54,358 nt of DNA from Bacteriovoracaceae bacterium (GCA_021737405.1 JAIPEG010000015.1:1-54358); one strand, 5' to 3'. Counted from the stretch's first letter, positions 16,385 through 25,718 are shown. Translations and numbers: made by a program. Notes: generated by a model from the sequence alone, not told the origin.

Positions 16385-19300
16385 ATGAGTCAACCAACTA
16401 CAGAGTCTCAAGGGGCCCCGACTATGTCAGAGAGTAAAATTAATTACAAGCAAGGTGAATTAGAAAACATAAATTCCCTAAGTCCGGAAATTTTAGGCCG
16501 TCTTCCCTACAATCCAAAGGAATTACCAAGAGAATTAAAAACCTTTTATATATCCGCTGATGAGATGGAAATTAAAGAGATGCTCTCTTCAATCGGTTTA
16601 GAAAAGAGAGAACAACTTTTCTCTCATTTACCAGAAGACATTATGATGACGAAGGCCTCCTCAATAGGACCTCGTCTTCCTTATGGTGAACTTGCCAAGC
16701 ATGTAGAAGAGATTGCTGCCAAAAATAATATTCGCCCTTGCTTTCTTGGAGATGGACTAAAGTGGAGTGCCGTGCACGAGATAGTCCCCTTTGTTTGTAG
16801 CATTCGTGGCCTGACAACCGCCTACACTCCTTATCAACCAGAACGATCTCAAGGAACGCTTCATACTCTTTGGAATTATGCCTCAACCCTTTCAATGCTC
16901 ACAGGATTTGAGGCCATCAATGCTTCACTCTATGATCGATCAACGGCACTTTTTGAGGCCTTAAATACAGCGCTTAGAATCAAGAGAAACACAAGAAAGG
17001 TTATCGTTAGTGAAGGCATATATCCAGGCGATATAGAAGTCTTAAACACATTAGCTCAAGAGACAGATCTTGAGATCATCTACATTCCTCTAGATGAGCA
17101 CGGTCTTGTTGACGAGGAAAAGTTAATGACCGCCATTACTGATGACGTTGCCGCTGTAGCAATTCCACAAATCAACTCACTGGGAAAACTAGAAAATATT
17201 CATACCCTTTCAAATCTTATTCAAGAAAAAGGTGCACTTGTAATCGGAATCATTGACCCACAAACTCTTGCGAGTGGCGGACTAACTCCACCAAATCGTT
17301 GGGGCAAAAGTGGTGCTGACATGATCGTTGGGGAAGGACAGCACTTAGGGATTGGCCCCAATTTTGGGGGTCCAGGCCTTGGTCTTTTTGGTATTCGCTT
17401 TAACGAAACCAATAGAAACGCTATCCGTTCAACGGCAGGCCGCTTTGTCGGTAAAGCAAAAGATGAAGAAGGAAAAGATTGTCTCGTGATGGTTCTCTCA
17501 ACAAGAGAGCAACATATTCGAAGAGAGAAAGCGACCTCTAATATTTGTTCGAACCAATCCTTTCTGGCGACGATTGTTGGAGCAAGTCTCTTAGCAAAAG
17601 GTGAAAATGGATTGAAAGAGGCCAATTTAAAAGGTCATCATCAGGCCCAAGCATTTGCCCAATTCATTAATGAAGAAACTTCACTTGAATTATATGCACC
17701 CGAGACCCCTTTCTTTAACGAAGTTGCGATTAAACTTCCAGTAAGTGCCGCGACAATCATTGAAAAGGCAAGAGTTGCAGGCCTTCATATTGGCGTCGAT
17801 ATCACAGAGAGAGTTAATACTTCTGCCCTTCTTATTTATTTTAACGATGCTCAAACTCAAAGCAACTTTGAAGAGCTTCTAACTTTTTTAAAGGCAGAGT
17901 TTGGTAGTGAAAATGCTGAAGAAAACGAAATTGCAGCAGTTCCGGCTGACTTTTATCGTGAAGGCATCGTTGGCCTTCCTAACTTTAGTCTTGAAGAACT
18001 TAAAACCTTCTACCAAAAGCTTGGGGATATGAATGTAAGTCCAGATGATAGTATTTATCCTCTAGGCTCATGCACCATGAAATACAATCCCTACATCAAT
18101 GACTATGCGGCAGGACTGCAAGGTTTCACCGACCTTCACCCCCAGGCCCCACTCGCTGATGCCCAGGGCTCACTTGAAGTTCTCTATGAAATTCAAGAAC
18201 AATTCAAGTCAATTACCGGACTTCCTGGAGTAACGACTCAGCCAGTAGCAGGCGCCCAGGGTGAACTTGTTGGAATCAAAATGTTTCAGGCCTACCACCG
18301 TGCCAAAGGCAATGGGGATAAGAAAGATATCATCCTTATCCCTTCTTCTGCTCATGGAACAAATCCAGCAACGGCAACGATGGCAGGATTTGAAACCAAA
18401 GGCCGTGGGGAAACGGCCTCAGGGATTATTCCTATTCAGGCAGACTCAAATGGTCAGATAGATTTTAATCAGCTTAAAGAAAGCGTAGAACTTTATAAAG
18501 ACCGTATTGCGGGAATCATGATCACCAACCCCAATACCTCAGGTATCTTTGAGGCTCGCTTCAAAGAAATTGCTGATCTTATTCACTCTGTTGACGGACT
18601 CGTCTATATGGATGGAGCGAATATGAACGCTGTTGCCGGTTGGGTGGATCTTGATGCCATGGGTGTCGATGCTGTTCACAACAACCTTCATAAGACTTGG
18701 ACGATTCCTCATGGGGGCGGAGGCCCTGGTGACGCTATTGTTGCTGTTAGTTCTAAGCTTATAGATTTTATGCCCGGAAAACAGATCATCAAAAAGGCCG
18801 ATGGAACATTTGATGCCATTACACCAAAGCACACGATCGGCTCCTTTCACCGTCATTGGGGAAATTTTGCTCACAAAGTACGTGCTTATACCTATATTAG
18901 GGCACTAGGAGATGATGGTGTTCGTGAAATGGCCGCCATTGCCGTGCTCTCAGCGAAATACCTTTTTGCCAGACTTAGAGACCTCTACCCAACCCTACCA
19001 ACAGGCGCGGATCAGGTTCCAAGGATGCATGAATTCATTATCACGATCTCTAAAGAAACTTTTGATCGAATTCAAGAGGCCGGAACACCAAGAGCACAGG
19101 CGATTGGAAAAATCGGAAAGCTATTTTTAGACTTTGGCCTTCACGCTCCTACAGTTAGTTTCCCAGAGCCCTTTGGTCTTATGGTTGAACCGACGGAGAG
19201 TTTTTCAAAGGCAGAACTAGACGACTTTGTAGAGGTTCTTGTTGGCATTCATCAAATTTTAAAAGAAACTCCTGAAGTACTAAAAACAGCGCCCCACTTT

Positions 19301-19480
19301 ACTCCCGTAAGAAAGGTAGATGAAGTCGCTGCTAATAAGTACCTTAATCTCTCAGAACCTATTACCAAGCTTTTTGAACTTCAAAAAAATATAATAGAGC
19401 CAGGTATTTTAAAAGAGATGAGTTCAAAGGAAGTTATCAATAAAATTAAAGAGGCCCACGCGGCAAGAATGAATCAATAA
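16385..19480 (+). CDS. gcvP: Glycine dehydrogenase (decarboxylating), GcvPA and GcvPB fused in one chain
   Basis: P-protein of the glycine cleavage system: PLP-dependent decarboxylation of glycine with transfer of aminomethyl to lipoyl-GcvH. From the ATG at 16385 it is 1031 residues. Residues 1 to about 510 resemble GcvPA (LGDGLKWSAVHEIVP, TPYQPERSQGTLHTLWNYAS). From about 520 on it resembles GcvPB (SIYPLGSCTMKYNPYIN). PLP Lys is K770 in NNLHKTWTIPHGGGGPG. These signatures belong to the two-subunit enzyme, not to the about 960-residue single-chain type, so the two subunits appear fused. The start at 16385 has AGGAA seven bases upstream. Longer GTG/ATG starts at 16313-16334 and a shorter one at 16424 are possible. 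gcvT and gcvH are not nearby. A strong terminator follows. Confidence 0.92.
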   Translation: MSQPTTESQGAPTMSESKINYKQGELENINSLSPEILGRLPYNPKELPRELKTFYISADEMEIKEMLSSIGLEKREQLFSHLPEDIMMTKASSIGPRLPYGELAKHVEEIAAKNNIRPCFLGDGLKWSAVHEIVPFVCSIRGLTTAYTPYQPERSQGTLHTLWNYASTLSMLTGFEAINASLYDRSTALFEALNTALRIKRNTRKVIVSEGIYPGDIEVLNTLAQETDLEIIYIPLDEHGLVDEEKLMTAITDDVAAVAIPQINSLGKLENIHTLSNLIQEKGALVIGIIDPQTLASGGLTPPNRWGKSGADMIVGEGQHLGIGPNFGGPGLGLFGIRFNETNRNAIRSTAGRFVGKAKDEEGKDCLVMVLSTREQHIRREKATSNICSNQSFLATIVGASLLAKGENGLKEANLKGHHQAQAFAQFINEETSLELYAPETPFFNEVAIKLPVSAATIIEKARVAGLHIGVDITERVNTSALLIYFNDAQTQSNFEELLTFLKAEFGSENAEENEIAAVPADFYREGIVGLPNFSLEELKTFYQKLGDMNVSPDDSIYPLGSCTMKYNPYINDYAAGLQGFTDLHPQAPLADAQGSLEVLYEIQEQFKSITGLPGVTTQPVAGAQGELVGIKMFQAYHRAKGNGDKKDIILIPSSAHGTNPATATMAGFETKGRGETASGIIPIQADSNGQIDFNQLKESVELYKDRIAGIMITNPNTSGIFEARFKEIADLIHSVDGLVYMDGANMNAVAGWVDLDAMGVDAVHNNLHKTWTIPHGGGGPGDAIVAVSSKLIDFMPGKQIIKKADGTFDAITPKHTIGSFHRHWGNFAHKVRAYTYIRALGDDGVREMAAIAVLSAKYLFARLRDLYPTLPTGADQVPRMHEFIITISKETFDRIQEAGTPRAQAIGKIGKLFLDFGLHAPTVSFPEPFGLMVEPTESFSKAELDDFVEVLVGIHQILKETPEVLKTAPHFTPVRKVDEVAANKYLNLSEPITKLFELQKNIIEPGILKEMSSKEVINKIKEAHAARMNQ

Positions 19481-19486
19481 AAAAAA

Positions 19487-19511
19487 GCCCTCAATCGAGG
19501 GCCTTTTTTTT
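19487..19511. terminator. Bidirectional rho-independent terminator
   Basis: GCCCTC-AATC-GAGGGC (19487-19502) is flanked by an A run on the left and eight Ts on the right (19504-19511). It can terminate gcvP on the plus strand and the convergent DUF885 gene on the minus strand. Confidence 0.85.
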
Positions 19512-19520
19512 ATCTCTTAT

Positions 19521-21320
19521 TTACTTAGCAACCCACTTAACCACTTGCTCTTCGAGAATATCCAAGGGCAAAGGACCACTTCTTAGAATCACGTCGTGAA
19601 AGTCACGTATATCAAACTTTGACCCGAGTTTCTCTTTAGCCAAGTCACGCAAATCTTGAATTTTTTGCATTCCAATTTTATAGGTTGTCGCCTGACCTGG
19701 CATAACGATGTAGCGCTCAATGCCCTTCATAATTTCAAGATTAGCATTGGGGGTATTTTCTTTTAAGTACTTAATCCCCTCTTCTCGACTCCATTTCTTA
19801 TAGTGAAGTCCAGTGTCCGTTACAAGCCTTGCCGCTCGCCAAAGTTCCATCGTTAAACGACCAAAGTCAGAGTAAGGGTCTTGATAAAAGCCATATTCTT
19901 TAGGTAGCTTTTCTGAGTATAGACCCCAGCCTTCTGAGTAGGCGGTGTAGCCCCCTGTTCTTCTAAACTTTGGTAACTCTTCAAGCTCTGTCTTAATAGC
20001 AATTTGCATATGATGCCCTGGAAGGGCCTCATGATAAGCAAGACCTTCCATTTTATAGATTGGATTATCTTCCATCTTATAAAGGTTTACGTAGTAAATC
20101 CCAGGACGATCTCCAAAGAGAGATGGGCCTTGATAAAAGGCAATTCCCGCACTTTTTTCTCTATAAGGTTCAACGGCCTTAACGGTAACTCTCGCCTTTG
20201 GAAGAGTCTTAAACATTTTTGGAAGAGACTTTTCCATCGTTTCGATAATTTCACGCGCTTTTGTGAGATAGGCCTCTTTTCCAGCTGGTGTGTCTGGGTA
20301 AGTGAACTTCTTTTCTGTCTTCATGTACTGAAAGAAATCTTGAAGGCTTCCTTTAAAGCCGACACTCGCCATGATCTCTCTCATTTCCTTATGAATGCGC
20401 GCCACTTCTTTAAGACCAAATTCATGAATTTCAGCAGGACTCATATCAGTGGTGGTTTGTTTCTTTAAGCGGTAGCGATAATATTCTTCCCCATTGGGAA
20501 GAGACCATGCACCATGCGAGTTTTTTTGAAGCTTCTGAGTGTCCACCATGTAATTGATGAGGTCTTTATAGGCAGGTCCAACATACCCAAGTAAAGCATT
20601 GGCGGCCTCTGCTTTAAGTTTTGATTTCTCAGATGCCTTAATCTTAAGTTCATCAACCTTTTTGACAAAGTCAGCGTAAAGGGGACTTCTGCCCTCTTTC
20701 TTCGTGAAAGGATATCCTTTGATAATATTTTGAGAATCTTCAATCACTTTAGAATAAACAAACGCCGGAGGTATAATGCCAAGCTCTCTTTGTTTTAGGT
20801 TATGAACCATTCTTTCTGCAAAAACTCTTTTAATCTCTTTCAGACGAGAAATATAAGCAAGAGCATCTTCCTTGGTAGATACTCGATGCATATTAATCAT
20901 GAAAGAGGTTGTGCCACTGTGATAGCCAAACATTTGATTAAGAGGATAGCCGTGATAGCGCCACTTCCAGCTCTCAAGAGCATCTTCGAGTGACTTCTTA
21001 TAAAGAGTGTAGCTGAGTTTTCCCTGATGAGTGAGAGAGTCGTAATTGAACGAAGTTAATTCTTTTAAATGCTTTTTAGAAATTTCCAGGGCCTCTAAAT
21101 CATAGGCCTCTGTTTCATTGTTAAGAAGGCCATAATTAGTCTTTAGGCCCAAGTATGTTTGCCACGTTGGATAGCGCTTAATATTCTCATTGAAGATACG
21201 CTCAAAGAAGGTGTTAAGGCGCTTAGTTTCAGCAGCTTTTTGCTCAGGCGTGTACGTAGCACAGCCACTGAGGATAGAGAGAACCAGTATTAGGAGTGTC
21301 AGGGTAGTTGATTTTTTCAT
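19521..21320 (-). CDS. DUF885-family lipoprotein, putative zinc metallopeptidase
   Basis: A 599-residue protein with a lipoprotein signal peptide (lipobox LSGC, C20), thus membrane-anchored on the periplasmic side. The DUF885 family carries the zinc-metallopeptidase-like motif, here YHEALPGHHMQ (H430, E431, H436/H437 region), followed by SEGWGLYSE with the likely third ligand. The family is broadly conserved but its substrates are poorly defined. AGGA lies seven bases before the ATG, but a TAGGAT hexamer also sits six bases upstream, so leaderless expression is possible. Convergent with gcvP. Confidence 0.85.
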   Translation of the reverse strand: MKKSTTLTLLILVLSILSGCATYTPEQKAAETKRLNTFFERIFNENIKRYPTWQTYLGLKTNYGLLNNETEAYDLEALEISKKHLKELTSFNYDSLTHQGKLSYTLYKKSLEDALESWKWRYHGYPLNQMFGYHSGTTSFMINMHRVSTKEDALAYISRLKEIKRVFAERMVHNLKQRELGIIPPAFVYSKVIEDSQNIIKGYPFTKKEGRSPLYADFVKKVDELKIKASEKSKLKAEAANALLGYVGPAYKDLINYMVDTQKLQKNSHGAWSLPNGEEYYRYRLKKQTTTDMSPAEIHEFGLKEVARIHKEMREIMASVGFKGSLQDFFQYMKTEKKFTYPDTPAGKEAYLTKAREIIETMEKSLPKMFKTLPKARVTVKAVEPYREKSAGIAFYQGPSLFGDRPGIYYVNLYKMEDNPIYKMEGLAYHEALPGHHMQIAIKTELEELPKFRRTGGYTAYSEGWGLYSEKLPKEYGFYQDPYSDFGRLTMELWRAARLVTDTGLHYKKWSREEGIKYLKENTPNANLEIMKGIERYIVMPGQATTYKIGMQKIQDLRDLAKEKLGSKFDIRDFHDVILRSGPLPLDILEEQVVKWVAK

Positions 21321-21488
21321 GTCGGTATCCTACCCAAACTTGCTCTAGAAAGAAAGGCCCTGTCTTAGTAAAATATCAATGATCACCATAAGAGATATTA
21401 ATAACTCACCGCCTCAGAGTGCATTGATATAACTTTATATTTTGTTTAGGAAGCGTTGCTCTAGAACAAGATAAATCTTAATAGTATT

Positions 21489-21516
21489 AAAGCGAGGCCC
21501 AATCCCCGCGCTTTTT
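21489..21516 (+). terminator. Orphan terminator-like hairpin upstream of prfC
   Basis: AAAGCG (21489-21494) pairs with CGCTTT (21509-21514), with two inner GG/CC pairs, and is followed by a short T run. No plus-strand gene precedes it within 280 bases, so it may end a small RNA transcribed from about 21424-21470, or attenuate prfC. The gene-free stretch 21321-21601 also holds an 11-base direct repeat, TTGCTCTAGAA, at 21340-21350 and 21456-21466. Nothing else recognised. Confidence 0.35.
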
Positions 21517-21601
21517 CCTAAATCCAGTTTCCTTTCATCTCATCGATAGACCTCTTATCCATATTTTGCTATAAGTCACATACTCTTTAAGTAGGTAAAT
21601 T

Positions 21602-23203
21602 ATGAAATTGGGCATCGAGCCACGCTGTACATTCGCCATCATATCCCACCCCGATGCGGGAAAGACAACCATGACTGAAAAGCTCCTATGGTTTGGTAGA
21701 GTTATTCGCGAAACAGGCATGGTAAAATCAAAGCAAGGAAATTACGCAAAGTCTGACTGGATGGAGATGGAAAAAGAGAGAGGGATCTCTATTACCTCCG
21801 CCGTTATGAGCTACTCCTACAATGGAAGGGCCATGCACCTCCTAGATACTCCCGGGCACAAAGACTTCTCTGAAGATACTTATAGAACTTTAACGGCGGT
21901 TGAATCCGTTCTTATGATGATAGACTCAGCAAAAGGTGTAGAAGAACAAACGATAAAACTCATGGAAGTTTGTCGTATGCGAGACACTCCTATTGTTACT
22001 TTCATGAATAAGTTTGATCGAGATGCCATGGATCCCTTCGAGCTTATTGATAATGTTGAAAAAATTTGTTCCATCCAGTGCGCGCCGATGACTTGGCCTG
22101 TTGGTGATGGTGTAAACTTTAAAGGTGTTTACGATCTTCAATCAAAATCCATCACAAGATTTAGCCAAGACGCTGATCCGACTGAGCCAAATATATTAGA
22201 CGCAAGTGATCTTAATTCTCCAGAGGTTCTCGCCTACATCGGAGCCGATCTCAAAGAAAAGCTTGAAGAAGAACTAATGATGGTTCAAGAGCTCATGCCA
22301 GAATTTGACGAAGAAGAATTCTTAGCAGGAATTCAAACACCTGTTTTCTTTGGAACCGCTCTTCATAATTTTGGCGTAAAAGAAACTCTTGATCATATCT
22401 CCTCACTTTCTCCCGGACCAATGGCCAGAGAAGTGCAATTGCCACCCTTTAAGAATGATAGTGAGAAAATGGTTATCTCTCCAGAGCATGATAAGTTTTC
22501 AGGATTTATCTTTAAGATTCAGGCCAATATGGACAGACGCCATAGGGACAGAATTGCCTTTATGAGAGTTTGTACCGGACACTTTAAGAGAGGCGATAAA
22601 ATTCGCCACGTAAGAACGGGAAAAGATATTAAGATAGCGACTCCCCTCATTTTTCAGGCCCAAGATAGAGATATTGTAGAAGAAGCATTTCCTGGCGATA
22701 TTATTGGTCTTCACGACACAGGTAAATTTCAAATTGGTGACACTTTCACTATGGGCGAAGAATTTCAGTACACGGGTATTCCGGCCTTTGCCCCTGAAAT
22801 CTTTCAAAAAGTTATTTTAAAAGATCCCATGAAGGGGAAACAACTTGATAAAGGCCTCACTCAACTCTCTGAAGAAGGGACGGTTCAAGTCTTTACCCGA
22901 CACACCGTTAATGAAAAGATTCTCGGAGCTGTTGGCATGCTTCAATTTGAAGTCGTTAAGCATAGATTAGAAGACGAATACAATGTCATCGGTGCCTATG
23001 AAGGTTATGGATTTAGTGGGATACGCTGGCTACGTTTTCCCAATGAAAAGATGAAGAAAGAATTTATCTCAAAAAACGCCAATAATATCTGCTACGATCA
23101 TAAAGGAAGGGTATGCTTTAGTGTCCGCTCCGAATGGGATTTAAAGTTGGTCTTAGAAAAGTTTCCTGATGTGGAATTCTTTAAAAACTCAGATTATAAG
23201 TAA
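21602..23203 (+). CDS. prfC: Peptide chain release factor 3
   Basis: A translational GTPase that removes RF1/RF2 from the ribosome after peptide release. G1 motif SHPDAGKTT, switch region KSDWMEMEKERGISITSAVM, G3 DTPGHKDF, G4 NKFDRD, and C-terminal domains II and III of RF3 type (MLQFEVVKHRLEDEYN). At 533 residues it is the normal length. GTAGG lies before the ATG. Convergent with the ceramidase-like gene. Confidence 0.95.
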   Translation: MKLGIEPRCTFAIISHPDAGKTTMTEKLLWFGRVIRETGMVKSKQGNYAKSDWMEMEKERGISITSAVMSYSYNGRAMHLLDTPGHKDFSEDTYRTLTAVESVLMMIDSAKGVEEQTIKLMEVCRMRDTPIVTFMNKFDRDAMDPFELIDNVEKICSIQCAPMTWPVGDGVNFKGVYDLQSKSITRFSQDADPTEPNILDASDLNSPEVLAYIGADLKEKLEEELMMVQELMPEFDEEEFLAGIQTPVFFGTALHNFGVKETLDHISSLSPGPMAREVQLPPFKNDSEKMVISPEHDKFSGFIFKIQANMDRRHRDRIAFMRVCTGHFKRGDKIRHVRTGKDIKIATPLIFQAQDRDIVEEAFPGDIIGLHDTGKFQIGDTFTMGEEFQYTGIPAFAPEIFQKVILKDPMKGKQLDKGLTQLSEEGTVQVFTRHTVNEKILGAVGMLQFEVVKHRLEDEYNVIGAYEGYGFSGIRWLRFPNEKMKKEFISKNANNICYDHKGRVCFSVRSEWDLKLVLEKFPDVEFFKNSDYK

Positions 23204-23215
23204 TACTTTCCTCAT

Positions 23216-23941
23216 CTAAGAAGACTTAGAGATTCGCTCATAGTGAAAGAATAATGCGGCCATTCCAAAAGCATTAAAAATATGCCAAAGCCCATGAAAT
23301 TGAATCCAATGATTTTTAGGATCGCATGCAAAGCGATTTATATCTGCCAGTTGGCAAGAGATCGCAACCACAAAGAAGGCAAAGGCTACCCCTAAAAATT
23401 TATAGTTAACTCTTCTCTTCCTTAAAAGAATGAATTTTGTGAGCACACCTCCCAAGATAACTAAGCCGATAGAGAGCTGAACTGGTATACCAGTGAGACG
23501 AAAGAGAAAGAAGACAACACTAAAAGGCAAAAAGCTTATTAGATAAACTGAGAATAACTTTGAAGATTTAACCTTTCCAAGTAATTCAAGATTTCCAAGG
23601 AAGAGAAGACCAAAGAAGGCATACATTCCTAAGAAATCAATAAATTGGGTTAAGAAATTATTGGAGAGATGATAAAGAAGCGATGTTGCCCCGACGAAGA
23701 CAGTATTGAGTCCATAAAGTTCGACAAATTTGCGACCCTTAAGGGATGATCTTTTATAATAGAAATGAAGATAAATCCCCACAAAAACAATCGCTAGATT
23801 ACTCCATGTATTGGCAGGCTCACTGATGAATTGGCAAAGAGTCTCTTCACAATACTTTATATCTGGCACTCCCCACTTCTCGGCATAGGAAAACCAAAAA
23901 CAGCCCTCGGGGTGAGGATTAGGAAGGTTTGAGCCTATCAT
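23216..23941 (-). CDS. Ceramidase-like integral membrane hydrolase (CREST superfamily)
   Basis: A 241-residue membrane protein with about seven hydrophobic segments. It matches the alkaline ceramidase family. The N-terminal motif CEETLCQFISEPANTWSN resembles the calcium-site region of human ACER3. S87-x3-H91 lies in SLLYH, D102 in QFIDF, and H216-x3-H220 in HGLWH. The Ser-His-Asp spacing (4 and 11) equals that of the ACER3 zinc site as I recall it. All metal ligands therefore appear present and hydrolysis of an amide-linked lipid is plausible. It overlaps mepA by four bases (ATGA), so it is translationally coupled to a murein endopeptidase. The substrate in this organism is unknown. Confidence 0.75.
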   Translation of the reverse strand: MIGSNLPNPHPEGCFWFSYAEKWGVPDIKYCEETLCQFISEPANTWSNLAIVFVGIYLHFYYKRSSLKGRKFVELYGLNTVFVGATSLLYHLSNNFLTQFIDFLGMYAFFGLLFLGNLELLGKVKSSKLFSVYLISFLPFSVVFFLFRLTGIPVQLSIGLVILGGVLTKFILLRKRRVNYKFLGVAFAFFVVAISCQLADINRFACDPKNHWIQFHGLWHIFNAFGMAALFFHYERISKSS

Positions 23942-24807
23942 TTAGCAATTCCTTGATAAATGTTGCGACATTCCTTAGGTAAGTTTTCTCGAACATTTTC
24001 ATAATTTGTTTTCATACCTTCATAACTAAAGTCAAACTTTTCTTGCTCTTCTTTTACTTCTTTAGAGAACCACCAATCAAGCTTGTCACAACCATCTCCG
24101 GCTTCTGGAGCCTTTTGGCGCACACAAGACTTATCACTCTCTGGACAGGCCAGTCGCAAGTGAAGATGATCGTCATGTCCGTACCAGGGTCTAATTTTTC
24201 TCAAGCTCTCTTCATTAAATAATTTTCGATTTTCACATAAATTTTTCTTTATGAGAGGATGAACAAAGATTCTCTCGACTCTTTTATCCTGGGCCAAAAA
24301 AGAGATCATCATTCTTTGAGGTTTTCCAAAACCTTCTCCTAACCTTTCTTTGGAGAGAAAACTTTTCATCTCTTCTGTTTGCCAATAGCGAAAGTCATGG
24401 GTTGATTCATGAGCAAACTCAAACCAAATATCTACATCTAAACCATTTTGATGAGAGCTATGCCCGCCAACCGTGGGTCCCCCTCTACTCAAAGAGAGAT
24501 CACCTATAATCACGGCCTTCTTTAAAAATTTATGAGAAAACTCTCCTAACTCCGTAAGGACATCAATCAGTTGAGAATGACCCCAAAAGCGACCTCTCCT
24601 AGTCTGAGATAAAATAAGACCACTCTCATTGCCACGAAAAGTCTTTGCTCCTTTTAAACAGCCACCAGAATAAAAGCCCAGGGACTCTGAGTTACCCTCA
24701 GTTGGGTTGCTGCGAGGAGCGAGTAATGCTTCCTTAGGCCAAGGCTTCATCGTCTGACATGACCCAAAGAGACTCAAAAGTAAGAGGGGTATAATAAATT
24801 TTTTCAT
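23938..24807 (-). CDS. mepA: Penicillin-insensitive murein endopeptidase (M74, MepA-like)
   Basis: LAS-type zinc metallopeptidase cleaving D-Ala-meso-DAP cross-links in peptidoglycan. The metal-site blocks are clear: GGPTVGGHSSHQNGLDVDIW and RPWYGHDDHLHLRLACP. The N-terminus is a lipoprotein signal (MKKFIIPLLLLSLFGSC), so it is probably lipid-anchored, unlike soluble E. coli MepA. The start at ATG 24807 is preferred over an upstream in-frame TTG at 24831 because it gives the clean signal peptide and has TATAAT exactly six bases upstream, with no Shine-Dalgarno. Length is 289 residues. First gene of a coupled pair with the ceramidase-like protein. Confidence 0.9.
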   Translation of the reverse strand: MKKFIIPLLLLSLFGSCQTMKPWPKEALLAPRSNPTEGNSESLGFYSGGCLKGAKTFRGNESGLILSQTRRGRFWGHSQLIDVLTELGEFSHKFLKKAVIIGDLSLSRGGPTVGGHSSHQNGLDVDIWFEFAHESTHDFRYWQTEEMKSFLSKERLGEGFGKPQRMMISFLAQDKRVERIFVHPLIKKNLCENRKLFNEESLRKIRPWYGHDDHLHLRLACPESDKSCVRQKAPEAGDGCDKLDWWFSKEVKEEQEKFDFSYEGMKTNYENVRENLPKECRNIYQGIAK

Positions 24808-24813
24808 GAACTT

Positions 24814-24819
24814 ATTATA
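24814..24819 (-). promoter_or_regulatory. -10 element of leaderless-type mepA promoter
   Basis: Consensus TATAAT on the minus strand ends six bases before the mepA ATG at 24807. No good -35 hexamer is present at 16-18 bases. Confidence 0.5.
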
Positions 24820-24937
24820 CAACGAAATCAATGACTTATTGATAGGCCGCCAAAAAAAGTGGGCAATTTTTCAACTAGTAAAAATAGACCCAAATAGTTG
24901 AAAACTATCGAATACCCGACAAAATAAGTCAAAAGCG

Positions 24938-24966
24938 TTGAGGCCATTTTCAAACTTGTTCATAAT
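24938..24966 (+). promoter_or_regulatory. Promoter of the Gly-rich secreted protein gene
   Basis: TTGAGG (24938-24943), a 17-base spacer and CATAAT (24961-24966), giving a leader of about 50 bases. Upstream there is an inverted repeat, TCAACTA (24871-24877)/TAGTTGA (24895-24901), that could be an operator. Confidence 0.45.
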
Positions 24967-25024
24967 AAACGAACAGAAACAAAATTAAACGTTGAAGCGA
25001 AACAAGTTGATAAAGGAGTTCAGA

Positions 25025-25693
25025 ATGAAAAATCTAAACAATCTAAAAGCAAAAGTATTTTTTATAAGTTTTCTCTTTGTAGGTGCTTCTCTTATTCAAA
25101 TACGCGCACAAGTTGGCGAAGGTGGCTCTGGTGGAGTATTAGAAGAAGAGATTCATAATAGTTCAGTTGGTGGTGAAGGAAATGGTGGTGGCGGTGTTCA
25201 TCAATCAGCGACAACTAATGAGAAGCGAATGGCCTTAGACCCCAGAGTGAGAGAAATGAGGGCCGAGATGGAAATGATTGCTAAAAAAGTAGATAAGCTC
25301 CGTCGCTCTGGAGATCTCGGGGACTTAAGATTATCAGATATTGCTGCCCTTAAAAAGGCCAACGAGAAACTTAGTCACCATATTGAAGAAATTGGCCAGG
25401 CTTACTTAGGCCAAGAAGATAGAAGAAGGATTAAACCTATAATCAACAAAGAGGACATCGCTGTAAGTCGTGGTGAAGATTGTGAGATCAACCCCGAACA
25501 AATAGAGGCCAATTGCGAAGGTGAAGTTTATAGAAGAGTTACCCCAGAAGTAGTTGGTGAAGTTGATCTTCCAGAAGACTTTGAAAACCTCGTAACAGAT
25601 ATTCCAAGACACACTACCGAAGAAGGTTCTTCAGCAGGTGGATTTGATGCAAGTGAAGTTTATGATGTGCCAGGTGTTGTTGGAGCTAGATAA
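25025..25693 (+). CDS. Exported Gly-rich protein of unknown function
   Basis: A 222-residue protein. Signal peptide MKNLNNLKAKVFFISFLFVG with likely cleavage after IRA. Then a Gly-rich, low-complexity stretch (QVGEGGSGGV, GGEGNGGGGVH), a charged helical segment (about 70-135: REMRAEMEMIAKKVDKLRR) and an acidic C-terminus with two Cys. No family recognised. The start at 25025 is decided by a strong Shine-Dalgarno sequence, AAGGAG, eight bases upstream; an in-frame TTG at 24992 has none. It is a single-gene unit with its own promoter and a strong terminator, so it may be abundantly made. Confidence 0.75.
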   Translation: MKNLNNLKAKVFFISFLFVGASLIQIRAQVGEGGSGGVLEEEIHNSSVGGEGNGGGGVHQSATTNEKRMALDPRVREMRAEMEMIAKKVDKLRRSGDLGDLRLSDIAALKKANEKLSHHIEEIGQAYLGQEDRRRIKPIINKEDIAVSRGEDCEINPEQIEANCEGEVYRRVTPEVVGEVDLPEDFENLVTDIPRHTTEEGSSAGGFDASEVYDVPGVVGAR

Positions 25694-25718
25694 AATATTT
25701 GCAGGTTAATGATATGAG

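Noticed and set aside
17221..17625. Minus-strand 134-residue frame within gcvP
   Set aside because: Shadow of a highly conserved coding region; Pro/Ser-rich composition typical of antisense frames.
25025..25693. Gly-rich secreted protein as a ribosomally made peptide precursor
   Set aside because: It is too long, lacks a leader/core pattern and has no modification enzyme beside it; the nearby radical SAM enzyme is clearly RlmN.
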